Source: CAYYFX01 sp046330135
Lineage (GTDB): Bacteria; ARS69
Reading direction: 5' to 3'
Assembly (NCBI GenBank): GCA_046330135.1
Contig: JAXLTI010000012.1
Span: 1-64,000, forward strand
Length of the DNA stretch: 64,000 nucleotides
The translations under genes and the position numbers were made by a program. The notes under the pieces are model-generated. The model had not been told where the DNA came from. It saw only the letters and a program-made list of their open reading frames with translations, and did not search any database. Below, piece by piece: positions 50,705 to 60,008 of this stretch (positions are counted from its first letter, which is position 1; the number at the start of each line of letters is the position of its first letter).

Positions 50705-52096
50705 CTACGCTTTCGGGTGGGTCATCTCCTCCGGCCGCACCCACTCGTCGAACTGCGCGTCGGTGAGGAGCCCGAGGCGCGTGGCGGCCTCGCGCAGCGT
50801 GAGCCCGTCCTTGTGCGCGGTCTTCGCGATCTTGGCCGCGTTGTCGTAGCCGAGCTTCGGATTGAGCGCCGTGACGAGCATGAGGGAGCGCTCGAGCAGC
50901 TCCTTGATCCGTTTCTCGTCCGGCTCGAGGCCCGCCACGCAGTGCTCGCGGAACGAAGCGCAGGCGTCGGTCAGGAGGCGGCACGAGCGCAGCACGTTGT
51001 GGATGATCAGCGGCTTGTAGACGTTCAGCTCGAAGTTGCCCGACATCCCGCCCACGCCCACCGCCGCGTCGTTGCCGATCACCTGCGCGCACACCATCGT
51101 GAGCGCCTCGCACTGCGTGGGGTTGACCTTGCCCGGCATGATCGAGCTGCCCGGCTCGTTCTCCGGGAGCTTCAGCTCGCCGATGCCGCAGCGCGGCCCC
51201 GAGCCCATCCAGCGGACGTCGTTCGCGATCTTCATGAGCGAGCACGCCACCGTCCGCATCGCGCCCGAGAGGTGCACGAGCGCGTCGTGGGCGGCGAGCG
51301 ACTCGTACTTGTTCGGCGCGCTGACGAAGGGCTGCCCCGTCAGCTCGGCGATCTTCGCCGCGACGCGCTTCGCGAACTCGGGATGCGTGTTGATTCCCGT
51401 GCCCACCGCGGTTCCGCCCTGGGCCAGCTCCAGGACGCCGCCGAGCGCCTGCTCCAGCCGCGCCATTCCGTTCGTGACCTGCTGCGCGTAGCCCGAGAAC
51501 TCCTGGCCGAGCGTGATCGGGGTGGCGTCCATGAGGTGCGTGCGGCCGATCTTCGTCAGGTTCGCCCAGCGCCGCGACCTCTCCGCGAACACGTCGCGCA
51601 ACGCGGCGAGCGAGGGCAGCAGGCGCTCCCGCGTCTCGATCGCCGCCGCCACGTGCATCGCCGTGGGAAACACGTCGTTCGAGGACTGAGACTTGTTCAC
51701 GTCGTCGTTCGGGTGGATGGGCTTCTTGCTTCCCAGCACGCCGCCCGCCATCTCGATGGCGCGGTTCGAGATCACCTCGTTCGCGTTCATGTTCGACTGC
51801 GTGCCCGAGCCGGTCTGCCAGACGACGAGAGGGAAGTGGTCGTCCAGCGTCCCCCGGATCACTTCCTCCGCGGCCGCGACGATCAGCCGCGCCTTGTCCT
51901 CCGGGAGGAGCGCGAGGTCCCGGTTCACGAGCGCGCACGCCTTCTTCACGAGGCCGAGCGCGCGGATCATCTCCCGCGGGAAGCGCTCGCCCCCGATCTT
52001 GAAGAAGTGGACGGACCGCTGCGTCTGTGCGCCCCAGTAACGGTCCTGGGGAACCTCGATCGGCCCCATCGTGTCGGACTCGATTCGCACGTCCAT
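50705..52096 (-). CDS. fumC: Fumarate hydratase class II
   Basis: A 463-aa homotetrameric enzyme of the fumarase/aspartase superfamily, interconverting fumarate and malate. Signatures: ESDTMGPIEVPQDRYWGAQT at the start, TGSGTQSNMNANEV, KSQSSNDVFPTAMHVA, GRTHLMDATPITLGQE (active-site His) and GSSIMPGKVNPTQCEA. Full length. ATG 52096 is the only start giving the standard N-terminus. Convergent with the ALDH7 gene. Confidence 0.95.
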   Translation of the reverse strand: MDVRIESDTMGPIEVPQDRYWGAQTQRSVHFFKIGGERFPREMIRALGLVKKACALVNRDLALLPEDKARLIVAAAEEVIRGTLDDHFPLVVWQTGSGTQSNMNANEVISNRAIEMAGGVLGSKKPIHPNDDVNKSQSSNDVFPTAMHVAAAIETRERLLPSLAALRDVFAERSRRWANLTKIGRTHLMDATPITLGQEFSGYAQQVTNGMARLEQALGGVLELAQGGTAVGTGINTHPEFAKRVAAKIAELTGQPFVSAPNKYESLAAHDALVHLSGAMRTVACSLMKIANDVRWMGSGPRCGIGELKLPENEPGSSIMPGKVNPTQCEALTMVCAQVIGNDAAVGVGGMSGNFELNVYKPLIIHNVLRSCRLLTDACASFREHCVAGLEPDEKRIKELLERSLMLVTALNPKLGYDNAAKIAKTAHKDGLTLREAATRLGLLTDAQFDEWVRPEEMTHPKA

Positions 52097-52270
52097 GGAC
52101 GCTCTTCTCCTCTCCACGCTGGGCGACCCGAAGGCCGCCGCCATCCCCGCGGGCGCGATCGACCGCGGATCGTAGCACGCGCCACGGCTGGCAATTCCGG
52201 CCGATCCTTGCCGATTCTCCTCAAGACCGGCCGTCCGCCGGCCGATTCCCTGGGGCGTCGGGGGACCCCC

Positions 52271-53068
52271 ATGAGCCTTCCGCGCCCGGACGGGCCAATC
52301 TACCTCCTTCACATCCCACGGACCGGCGGCACCACGCTCCGCGAGCTGATCGCCCGGCGCTTCCCGCGGGAGCGCTGCTTCCTCGGCGGGTCCCGGAAGC
52401 GCTTCGCCGAGTCGATGGCGGCCATGAGCGCCGAGCAGCGCGAGCAGCTCCTCTTCGTCAGCGGCCACTACGACGCCAGCGTGGGGAGGCTCCTCGGAAC
52501 GCGGCCGCGCATCGTGACGATGCTCCGCGAGCCGGCCGCGCGCCTGCGCTCCCACTACGAGATCGTGAAGCGCATGCCCGAGCACCGGCTGAACGCCGAG
52601 GTTCTCGCCGGCATGACGTTCCTCGAATGGCTGGATCACCCGCTGGGCGGAGCGGCCGAAGAGAACCGCATGACGCGGCAGATCGCGGGCGTGATGGACG
52701 GCACCGGCGCGCGCGGGGAAGGGGAAGGATCGGGGGACGGCGCTGCGCGGCTCCGAGGCGCCGCGCTCCTGGACCGCGCTCGTGATCACCTCGCGGACTT
52801 CGCGTTCTTCGGGCTGCGCGAAGCCTACGAGGACTCGCTGAGGCTCCTCGCGCACACCTTCGGCTGGCCGCCGTTCGGCGAGCCGCCCTGTCTCAACGCG
52901 ACCGGCGCGCCGATCCTCACCGCGGCGGAGCGGGAGATCGTCCTCGCGCGGAACTCGCTCGACGCGGAGCTGTACCGTCTCGCGTGGCGCCGCTTCCGCG
53001 GCCGCGTCGCGCGGCTGGATTTCCTCGCGATCCCGCACGTCTCGGCGCCGACGCACCGGTCGGCCTGA
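52271..53068 (+). CDS. Sulfotransferase-family protein
   Basis: A 265-aa protein with the PAPS 5'-phosphosulfate loop near the N-terminus (YLLHIPRTGGTTLRE, residues ~12-26) and a probable 3'-phosphate site (TMLREPAARLRSHYEI, res ~77-92), as in heparan-type Sulfotransfer_2 proteins. No signal peptide. It presumably sulfates a surface glycan or lipid; acceptor unknown. The next gene is a membrane GT-C protein, fitting an envelope-glycan role. Confidence 0.82.
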   Translation: MSLPRPDGPIYLLHIPRTGGTTLRELIARRFPRERCFLGGSRKRFAESMAAMSAEQREQLLFVSGHYDASVGRLLGTRPRIVTMLREPAARLRSHYEIVKRMPEHRLNAEVLAGMTFLEWLDHPLGGAAEENRMTRQIAGVMDGTGARGEGEGSGDGAARLRGAALLDRARDHLADFAFFGLREAYEDSLRLLAHTFGWPPFGEPPCLNATGAPILTAAEREIVLARNSLDAELYRLAWRRFRGRVARLDFLAIPHVSAPTHRSA

Positions 53069-53236
53069 CCCTCCGTTCCGCTCGGCCTCGGCTGTCGTCT
53101 CGACCAGATCCATCGTCCTGGCCTGCTCCTTCGTCCCGACCCGGCCTACGCGACGTTGCGCCCCGGCGTGCCCCCCCGGGCGCGTTCCGCCGTACGATGT
53201 CCCGGCGGAGAGGTGTCTCGAGCGGGACGGGAGAGG

Positions 53237-54976
53237 ATGAAGCTCTTCGAGGCCGCGGGCCGAAGGCTCGACCGGATTCCACGGGTTCCCGTCGCCGTCT
53301 TCCTCGTGGCGCTCCTCGCGCGCGTCCTCTTCCGCATCGAGACGCGGGGCGATCCCTACTTCAGCGTCCTCGTGACGGACGCGCGCTCGTACCTCGAGCT
53401 CGGCCGGCGCTTCGCCGCCGGCGACTTCCTCTTCGGGAAGGACCCGCTCTGGTTCGCGCCGTTCTACCCGACGCTGCTCGGCGGGATCTTCCGCCTCTTC
53501 GGGCCGCAGCTCGAGCTCGTCCGCGCGCTGCAGCACGTCGCCGGCGCCGCCACCGCCGCCCTCACCGCGGATCTCGCGCGACGTCTCGCGCCCGGCGCGG
53601 GGTGGGTGGCCGGGCTGCTCGTCGCCCTCTCGCCGGTCCTCCTCTTCTCCGAGAGCCAGCTGCTCTTCACGTCGTGGGCCGTGTTCTTCACGGCGCTGTT
53701 CCTCCATCGATTCGCGGCCGGCCTCGATCGTCCTTCCGCGCCGCGGGCGGGCGAGGCCGGCGCGCTTCTCGGCGTGCTCGGCTGGGTGCGGGCGAACTCG
53801 CTCCTCTTCCTCCCGGTCGGCGCGTGGCTGCTGCGGCGCCGCGGAGGCGCGCGCGCCGGCCTGATCTTCCTCGCGGCGGGGCTCGCCACGCTGGTGCCGG
53901 TGCTCTTGCGGAACGGAGTCGTCTCCGGCGCGTGGACGCCGCTGACCGTCAACGGCGGCTTCATCTTCGCGGAGGGCTTTCGCGAAGGAGCCCTCGGCGG
54001 GAGGACCCTGTCGCGCTCTCCCGACGACTTCGGTCCGCGTGGCGCCTATCAGAGGGAAGCGGAGCAGCGCGCCGGTCGCTCGCTGTCCCTGGCCGAAGCG
54101 TCCGATCTCGAGCGGCGGTGGACGCTCGAGCGGATGCGGCAGGATCCGGTCGGGCTCGTCCGGGTGACGCTCCGCAAGCTCGATCTGTTGCTGAACGTCC
54201 GCGAGATCGACGACAACCTGGGGATCGAAGCGGTGACCGGCCGCTCGCGCGTCCTCGACGCGATGCCGGGTCCCTGGGCGTGGGCGCTCATTCCCGCCGT
54301 GGTGGGAGGCGCCGTGACGATTCGCCGCCGCTCGGAGGTCGCGCGAGCTCTCGGGATCTACGCCCTCGTGCAGGCCGCATCGTTGCTGCCGTTCTTCGTC
54401 ACGTCGCGCTACCGGCTACCGCTGCTCGTGCCGCTCGCCGCCCTCGCCGGTCTCGGAGTGGTCGAGACGGCGCGCGCCATCCGGGAGGAGCGCACGAGGT
54501 TCGTCGCGGCCGCCGCGCTCCTCGCGCTGGCGACGGCCGCCGCAGTGGTGCTCCACGACCACGGGCTTCGACCCTCGGAGCCCACGCGACTCGTGGCGCT
54601 CGGCGCGGCCTTCCAGGACGCCGGCCGGTCGGCGGAAGCCCTCGATCTCACCGAGCGCGCGATTCGCCTCGGCGACCGGTCCGCCGCCGCCTATCAGAAC
54701 CGTGCGCTGATCCTCCTCTCCCTCGGGCGGCTGCCGGAGGCGCTCCGCTCCGCGGAGATCGCGCTGACTCGACAGCCGGACCTCGCGCCGGCGTGGAACA
54801 CGCGCGGCACGATTCTGGCGCGCAGCGGGCGCTTCGAGGAGGCACTGCCGTGCTTCCGGCGCGCCGTGGCGCTCGACCCGTCCGACGAGAGCGCCCGCGC
54901 GAACTTCGCCCTGGCGCGGCAGGAGATCGAGGGGCGCCGGCCGCCTTCCCTTGCGGTTCCGCCGGCATCCCCGTAA
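53237..54976 (+). CDS. Membrane GT-C (ArnT/PMT-like) protein with C-terminal TPR repeats
   Basis: A 579-aa protein. After a short start, the first periplasmic loop carries VTDARSYLELGRRFAAGDF, the Asp-containing loop typical of polyprenol-linked GT-C glycosyltransferases. About ten hydrophobic helices follow (e.g. LLPFFVTSRYRLPLLVPLAAL) up to residue ~440. Residues ~455-565 are three TPR units (ALGAAFQDAGRSAEALDL, AYQNRALILLSLGRLPEAL, AWNTRGTILARSGRFEEAL). It is probably a lipid-sugar-dependent transferase or a related envelope protein; donor and acceptor unknown. Start ATG 53237 with GGGAGAGG immediately upstream. Confidence 0.82.
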   Translation: MKLFEAAGRRLDRIPRVPVAVFLVALLARVLFRIETRGDPYFSVLVTDARSYLELGRRFAAGDFLFGKDPLWFAPFYPTLLGGIFRLFGPQLELVRALQHVAGAATAALTADLARRLAPGAGWVAGLLVALSPVLLFSESQLLFTSWAVFFTALFLHRFAAGLDRPSAPRAGEAGALLGVLGWVRANSLLFLPVGAWLLRRRGGARAGLIFLAAGLATLVPVLLRNGVVSGAWTPLTVNGGFIFAEGFREGALGGRTLSRSPDDFGPRGAYQREAEQRAGRSLSLAEASDLERRWTLERMRQDPVGLVRVTLRKLDLLLNVREIDDNLGIEAVTGRSRVLDAMPGPWAWALIPAVVGGAVTIRRRSEVARALGIYALVQAASLLPFFVTSRYRLPLLVPLAALAGLGVVETARAIREERTRFVAAAALLALATAAAVVLHDHGLRPSEPTRLVALGAAFQDAGRSAEALDLTERAIRLGDRSAAAYQNRALILLSLGRLPEALRSAEIALTRQPDLAPAWNTRGTILARSGRFEEALPCFRRAVALDPSDESARANFALARQEIEGRRPPSLAVPPASP

Positions 54977-54979
54977 GCT
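54951..54979 (+). promoter_or_regulatory. Predicted promoter of the PP-loop gene
   Basis: TTGCGG (54951-54956), 17-nt spacer, TAAGCT (54974-54979), 91 nt before the GTG start. The -10 includes the TAA stop codon of the preceding gene. Confidence 0.45.
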
Positions 54980-55070
54980 CCGAGCGATGCGGCCATGCCG
55001 CCGCTCCCGCACCCGTGGCGAGCCTCCGTGATCCGAGGGGGGGTCGTCACTCCAACCCCGGGAGGCCCCC

Positions 55071-56150
55071 GTGAAGCGCCCGAAAGCGATCGCCCTCGTC
55101 TCGGGCGGTCTGGACTCCACGCTCGCCCTCGCCTTGATGAAGGAACAGGACGTCGAGATCGAGGCGCTGAATTTCTCGACCGGCTTCTGCTTCACCGACC
55201 ATCACCGCGCGATGAAGAGCCCGACTCACCAGCTGAGGAACGAAGCGCTGCGCGCGGGCGCCGACCTCGGCGTGCCGGTCACGATCGTCGACATCTCGAA
55301 GAAGTACTTCGGCGACGTTCTCCTCCACCCGAAGCACGGCTACGGCGCGAACATGAACCCGTGCCTCGACTGCCGCGCGTACATGCTCGCGCGCGCTCGC
55401 GAGTACATGGAAGCGAACGGGGGGGACTTCGTCTTCACCGGCGAAGTCCTCGGCCAGCGTCCGAAGTCGCAGTACCGGCAGGCGCTCGGAGTGGTCGCGG
55501 ACGAGAGCGGGCTGGGGGAGCGGTTGCTGCGGCCGCTCTCGGCGCGCCTGCTCCCGCCCACGCTGCCCGAGCGCGAAGGCTGGGTGGACCGCGAGAAGCT
55601 CCTCGCCATTTCCGGTCGCAGCCGCAAGATCCAGATCGCGGAGGCCGGGCGTCGCGGCCTCGACGTGGACGACATCCCGCAGCCGGCGGGCGGCTGCTGC
55701 TTCCTCACGGACGAAGCCTACGCCCGCAAGCTGCGCGACTGGCTCGACCACCAGGAGGCCCCGCAGCACGACGCGGAGGCGTTCGTGCTCCTCAAGGTCG
55801 GGCGGCACCTCCGCCTCAACGACGACGTGAAGGTGATCGTCGGGCGCGACGAGGGCGAGAACGCGTTCCTCTCGAACTATCGCCGCGGTCGCTGGGAGTT
55901 CTTCGCGAAGGGCTTCACGGGGCCCACGGTGCTCGTGGAGTGCGAGCGCGATCTCCTCTGGGAGGAGATCGAGGAGATCGCCCGGATCACGGCGCGGTAC
56001 GGGCACGGGCGCGAGGAGGAGCAGGTCCTCGTGGGCTACCGCGCGTCGCGCGGTCCGGACGAGCCGCTTCCGCTCGTGGACGACCGTCCGGTGGAGGAAG
56101 TGGTCGTGACGCCGCTCGCGATGGAGGAGATCGAGCGCCTGCGCGTCTGA
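55071..56150 (+). CDS. PP-loop ATPase, tRNA thiolation-like, with NFACT-R-like C-terminal domain
   Basis: 359 aa. The N-terminal PP-loop SGGLDSTLAL (res ~11-20) adenylates its substrate. Cys pairs NPCLDCRAYM and AGGCCFLTD match the ThiI/MnmA-like thiouridylase superfamily, where such cysteines carry sulfur. The C-terminal ~120 residues (VLLKVGRHLRLNDDVKVIVG then NAFLSNY) resemble the NFACT-R_2 (former DUF814) RNA-binding domain. The likely role is tRNA sulfur modification; the target base is not determinable. GTG start with GGGAGG upstream. Confidence 0.8.
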   Translation: MKRPKAIALVSGGLDSTLALALMKEQDVEIEALNFSTGFCFTDHHRAMKSPTHQLRNEALRAGADLGVPVTIVDISKKYFGDVLLHPKHGYGANMNPCLDCRAYMLARAREYMEANGGDFVFTGEVLGQRPKSQYRQALGVVADESGLGERLLRPLSARLLPPTLPEREGWVDREKLLAISGRSRKIQIAEAGRRGLDVDDIPQPAGGCCFLTDEAYARKLRDWLDHQEAPQHDAEAFVLLKVGRHLRLNDDVKVIVGRDEGENAFLSNYRRGRWEFFAKGFTGPTVLVECERDLLWEEIEEIARITARYGHGREEEQVLVGYRASRGPDEPLPLVDDRPVEEVVVTPLAMEEIERLRV

Positions 56151-56257
56151 GACCGCCGAGCGCACCGCGGGATCGCCCTCGCGGGCGCCGCCCGGTCCTT
56201 CCGAACGGCGAGCCTCGCACGGCCGACCGATAGGCGCGCGCGTCGGGCGGCGCTAGA

Positions 56258-58897
56258 ATGGATCCGCTTCGCCCGCGGAGATCACTCGACTTGTCATTCC
56301 GGCATCGCGCCGCTGCGGCGCTCCTGGTCCTTCTCGTCTTCGCGACGGCGCAAGGCGCCTCCGCGGGGAGCGCCTGCGTCCCGACCTTCCAGCGGATCGT
56401 CGGCCAGATCCCGGCGGACGACGGCGGCGGGCCTCTCGAGCGGCCCTGGCTCGGCGGATGGGATCTCGCGCGGCCGCAGCTCGCCGACGAGGACGGCGAC
56501 GGGGACGAGGACCTCTTCGTCTTCGAGGACGTCGGTCGGCTGCGCTTCTATCGCAACGACGGCCCGCCCGCGTCGCCGCACTTCACGTTCATCACCGACG
56601 ACTACGGCGGCGTGCACCAGCTCTTCTTCGGCCGCGTCGTGGACATCGACTCGGACGGCGATCTCGACCTCTTCGTCCAGGCGCCGGATTTCCCCACGGA
56701 CATCGGCGGGTCCACGGTCTACCGGCCGGGCGCGTTCCTCTACACGAACGTCGGCGGGCCGGGGGCGCCGATCTTCCAGAACCTGAGCTCCGATCCCGGC
56801 GGCTACGTGGTGGACGAGACCGGCGCGCGCATTCCGATGGTGACCACGTCGCCGGACCTCGTGGATCTCGAGGGCGATGGGGACAAGGACCTGCTCTTCG
56901 GCGACCCTTCCGGCGCGGTCTTCCTGTATCGGAACGTCGGCACGCCGGCGAGCCCCGTGTTCCGCTTCGAGACGGACCACTACGACGATCTCCTGATCGT
57001 CTTCGGATCGTGCGGCGGCTCCGACCCCGGCCCGCACACGTTGGCTCAGTTCGTGGCGGCGCTGGGACCGTCCCTGCGCCACGGGTACATGCTCTTCAGC
57101 TTCTTCGACCTCGAGGGCGACGGTCGTCCGGACCTCTTCCTCGGCGACCAGTTCAACTCGAACGTCTACTACCTCAAGAACCAGGGCGGCACGCCGAACC
57201 CGCACTTCACGTGCGAGACGGAGTCGTACTTCGGGCAGCTGCCGGCGAGCGGGCAGGACCTCGTGTCCACCTTCGGCGACCTCGACGGCGACGGGGACCC
57301 CGACGTCCTCGTGGGCTCCGGGACCTCGGGGGAGAGCGGTCTCTTCCAGTTCCGGAACGACGGCCCGCCGGGCGCGCCCACCTTCTCGCTCGTGAGCTCG
57401 GACTTCCTTCCGGAGATCGACGTGGGCGTGAACTCCACGCCGGCCTTCGCCAGCCTCGACGGCGGCGCCGTCCCCGATCTCTTTCTCGGCAGCGGCAGCC
57501 AGGAGCGGATCGCACGGTGGGAGAACGTGGGCACGTTGCATGCGCCGGCCTTCACGCTCGCGGCGCCCACCTGGATGGATTTCGCGGGCGCGGGGTCGTG
57601 GTCCTGCCCGGAGTTCTGCGACCTCGACGCGGACGGCGACCTCGATCTCTTCCTCGGGACGTTCGCGGGGGCCGTGCGCTGGTTCCGGAACGACGGAACG
57701 TCCGTGGCGCCTTCGTACCACGAGGTCGTCGACGCCTCGTTCGGAGTGGCCGCGAGCAAGAGGATCAACGCGAAGCTGGACGCGGACGCCGTGCCGCGCT
57801 TCCTCGACGACGACGGCGACGGCGACCTGGATCTCGTGTGCGGGCAATGGAGCTTCACCGGCGCAACGTCGCTGGTCTTCTTCCGGAACGACGGCACGCC
57901 GCAGCAGCCGGACTTCAACTGGGTCACGAACGACTGGCGAAGCCTCGGCTTCTCGGGCCAGGCGCTCGCGCCCGCGTTCGGCGACGTGGACGGGGACGGC
58001 GATCCGGACCTCGTGGTGGGGCGCCTCGACGGGACCCTCGCCTACTTCTCGAACGAGGGGACGCCCGCCGTGCCGTCGTTCGTGGCGGGACCGGACCCCT
58101 TCGCGGGAATCGACGTGGGCGGCGGCGCGAACGGCGGCTCGGTGCCCTGTCTCGTGGATCTCGACGGCGACGGTCGGGTGGACCTCGCGGTCGGCGAGCT
58201 CGGCGGCGGGCTCGATCTGTATCGCAACGTGGGCGCGACGGCACCTGCGCCGCTCGCGCCGGCCCTCCTCGATCCACCGGCGGATGCGGCGATCGACGGC
58301 CGCCTGCCGTACCGGTTCGACTGGTCGTCCTCGACGGACCCCGTGACCGCGCAGGAGTGCACCTACGAGCTGCGTCTGGCGATGTCGCCTGCGGATCCGC
58401 CCTGGAAGTGGCGCATCTTCTCCGGGCTCACGGCCTCCGAGGCGACGATCACGATCCACGAAGGCGACTTCCGCTACCGGCACTACTTCTACTGGACCGT
58501 GGTCGCGCACGGGTGTCGGCCCGCGCCCATCCCCACGTGGCGCCGCGGCGTTCACGCCACCTGGGACCCGCGCGGCGACGTCGGTCCGCCGGGCACGCCG
58601 GACCCCGTGCATCGCCACCCGCCGGCGCTCGCCGTCACCGCGCGTCCGGTCCCGTCGGCCGCCGACGTGGCGATCACGCTCGCGCTTCCGGAGGCCGGCC
58701 GCGCGCGGGTGGACGTCTTCGACGCCGCCGGCCGCCGCGTGGCCACGCTCTGGGACGCCGCCGCCGAGGCGGGGGACCGCGAGCTGCGCTGGAGCGGCCG
58801 CGACTCGAAGGGCGCCCGCGTCGTCCCCGGCATCTACTTCGTCCGCGCCACCCTCGGCGACCACGCCGTCTCGCGGCGCATCATCCTCGTGAGGTAG
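56258..58897 (+). CDS. Secreted FG-GAP/VCBS repeat protein with FlgD-Ig-like C-terminal domain
   Basis: An 879-aa precursor with signal peptide (AAALLVLLVFATAQGASAGS). The body (res ~60-690) has about ten FG-GAP/VCBS-type repeats with calcium-binding DxDGDGDxDL words (DEDGDGDEDLFVFEDV, DIDSDGDLDLFVQ, DLDGDGDPDVLVGSG, DVDGDGDPDLVVGRL), which form a beta-propeller surface in other proteins. Residues ~795-879 are a FlgD-Ig-like domain ending GIYFVRATLG, RRIILVR, very like that of the M6 protease. Probably a surface or secreted adhesive protein. The ATG at 56258 overlaps a TAGAAT -10-like hexamer; TTG 56291 is an alternative start. Confidence 0.85.
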   Translation: MDPLRPRRSLDLSFRHRAAAALLVLLVFATAQGASAGSACVPTFQRIVGQIPADDGGGPLERPWLGGWDLARPQLADEDGDGDEDLFVFEDVGRLRFYRNDGPPASPHFTFITDDYGGVHQLFFGRVVDIDSDGDLDLFVQAPDFPTDIGGSTVYRPGAFLYTNVGGPGAPIFQNLSSDPGGYVVDETGARIPMVTTSPDLVDLEGDGDKDLLFGDPSGAVFLYRNVGTPASPVFRFETDHYDDLLIVFGSCGGSDPGPHTLAQFVAALGPSLRHGYMLFSFFDLEGDGRPDLFLGDQFNSNVYYLKNQGGTPNPHFTCETESYFGQLPASGQDLVSTFGDLDGDGDPDVLVGSGTSGESGLFQFRNDGPPGAPTFSLVSSDFLPEIDVGVNSTPAFASLDGGAVPDLFLGSGSQERIARWENVGTLHAPAFTLAAPTWMDFAGAGSWSCPEFCDLDADGDLDLFLGTFAGAVRWFRNDGTSVAPSYHEVVDASFGVAASKRINAKLDADAVPRFLDDDGDGDLDLVCGQWSFTGATSLVFFRNDGTPQQPDFNWVTNDWRSLGFSGQALAPAFGDVDGDGDPDLVVGRLDGTLAYFSNEGTPAVPSFVAGPDPFAGIDVGGGANGGSVPCLVDLDGDGRVDLAVGELGGGLDLYRNVGATAPAPLAPALLDPPADAAIDGRLPYRFDWSSSTDPVTAQECTYELRLAMSPADPPWKWRIFSGLTASEATITIHEGDFRYRHYFYWTVVAHGCRPAPIPTWRRGVHATWDPRGDVGPPGTPDPVHRHPPALAVTARPVPSAADVAITLALPEAGRARVDVFDAAGRRVATLWDAAAEAGDRELRWSGRDSKGARVVPGIYFVRATLGDHAVSRRIILVR

Positions 58898-59450
58898 CCC
58901 GCTCAGCTCGCGTCGTCGGCTCGCCGACGCGTGCCTCGCGTCGCGCGGGGTCGCACGTGATGAGGGCGTCGTCGGCTCGCCGGCGTTGCTTCCGCGTCGA
59001 ACGGTCGGCCTCCGGCGTCCAGCCTCCGGCCGCCCTCCCGCTCCGGCGGCTCCGCCATCCTGGCTGCGCCGCCTCCGCGAAGTCGCCGCGGAAGCAACGC
59101 CACCGAGCCGCCGACGCGTGCCTCGCCACGCGCGGTCTGCGCCGCCACGGGCGAGGGCTCGCACGACTCGGGCGCGATCCCCAGGCGCAGCGCGTCGCTG
59201 CCGGGACGGGCACCGTGCGGCGCCGGGCCGGCGACGGGTCCCGGAGCGACGCGGCGCGTGCCGATCTCGACCGCCGCGACCCGGTATCGGCCCCGAGGCG
59301 CGACGGGCGAACCCCGGCACGGCTGCGAGCGCGCGGCCCGCGTCCAGCCCCGAGGCGAGATGCGCGGCCCCTGACACGGCTCCGAGCCGACGAGGCGAGT
59401 CCCGAGGCGAGACGAGCGACCCCGTGCCCGGCCCGAGGCCGGCCGGGGCG
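58898..59450. repeat. Convergent-gap repeat element, copy B
   Basis: A 553-bp gap between the stops of the FG-GAP gene and yigZ, colinear with copy A (28404-29089). Parts: a partial duplicate of the arm sequence (58907-58942), hairpin module B1 (58966-59117), a shared stretch (about 59231-59290, with GCGACGGGTC and CGACCCGGTATCGG), and a degenerate tail of GAGGCGAGA / CCCTGACACGGCTC units (59350-59425) ending at the yigZ stop. No credible gene. Confidence 0.85.
58966..59117 (+). repeat. Hairpin module B1 of the repeat element
   Basis: 31-nt arms 58966-58996 and 59087-59117 are inverted repeats (28 of 31 pairs) with a 90-nt core containing CCGCCCTCCCGCTCC and GGCGGCTCCGCCATCCTGGC. Corresponds to A1 and, in reverse, to A2. 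Confidence 0.85.
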
Positions 59451-60008
59451 CTAGCCGAGGCGCGCGCGGCCCGACGTGGCCTCGCGGATCGCCTCGCGGA
59501 AGGCATCGGCGCGGCTGCGGACGAGCGCTGCGGCGAAGCGGGGAGACGGGTCGAACGTGCGATCGCAGCGACGGACGCGCTCTCCCTCGCGGGCGAGGAC
59601 CGCCTCCACGGCGCCGACGTCGCTCCATGCGCAGTCGACGAGGACGAGGGTCTCGAGCCACACGTCGCGGCGCGGGGCGGCGTCCAGCGCGGCGCGCGCC
59701 GCGTCGCCGTAGGCGTGGGCCAGTCCGCCCGTGCCGAGCTTGGTGCCGCCGAACCAGCGCGTGACCACGATCAGCGCGTCGCGGACGTCGGCCGCCTCGA
59801 GCGCGGCCAGGATCGGCGTGCCGGCGGTGCCGGAGGGCTCGCCGTCGTCGTCGAGGCGCTGGAGCGCCGCCTCCGGCGGGCCGATGCGGAAGGCCCAGCA
59901 GTGGTGGGTGGCGTCGTGAAAACGGCGGCGAATGCCGGCCAACGCCGCATCCGCCGCCGCTTCTTCGTCTGCGCGGAAGGCGCGCGCGAGGAAGCGCGAC
60001 CCCTTCAC
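59451..60008 (-). CDS. yigZ: YigZ/IMPACT (UPF0029) family protein
   Basis: A protein of at least 185 aa of the IMPACT/YigZ family (function not firmly established, linked to translation in eukaryotes). Signatures: KGSRFLARAF, the DATHHCWAFRIG motif, DDDGEPSGTAGTPIL and VVTRWFGGTKLGTGGL. The GTG at 60008 is the first canonical start, but homology-like sequence continues upstream (TDRYRSVHDGPEVELR), suggesting initiation at a CTG (60059) preceded by AAGGGGG. It follows the pntA1 stop directly, so it is last in that operon. Confidence 0.88.
   Translation of the reverse strand: MKGSRFLARAFRADEEAAADAALAGIRRRFHDATHHCWAFRIGPPEAALQRLDDDGEPSGTAGTPILAALEAADVRDALIVVTRWFGGTKLGTGGLAHAYGDAARAALDAAPRRDVWLETLVLVDCAWSDVGAVEAVLAREGERVRRCDRTFDPSPRFAAALVRSRADAFREAIREATSGRARLG

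Noticed and set aside
52169..52197. Possible fumC promoter with -10 TACGAT on the minus strand
   Set aside because: The only good -35 (TTGCCA) is 14 nt away; at 17 nt the hexamer is GAATTG. Not convincing.
56294..59506. Minus-strand open frame of 1070 codons opposite the FG-GAP gene and repeat copy B
   Set aside because: Same artefact: low-complexity translation, runs through the repeat element, no start context or domain.
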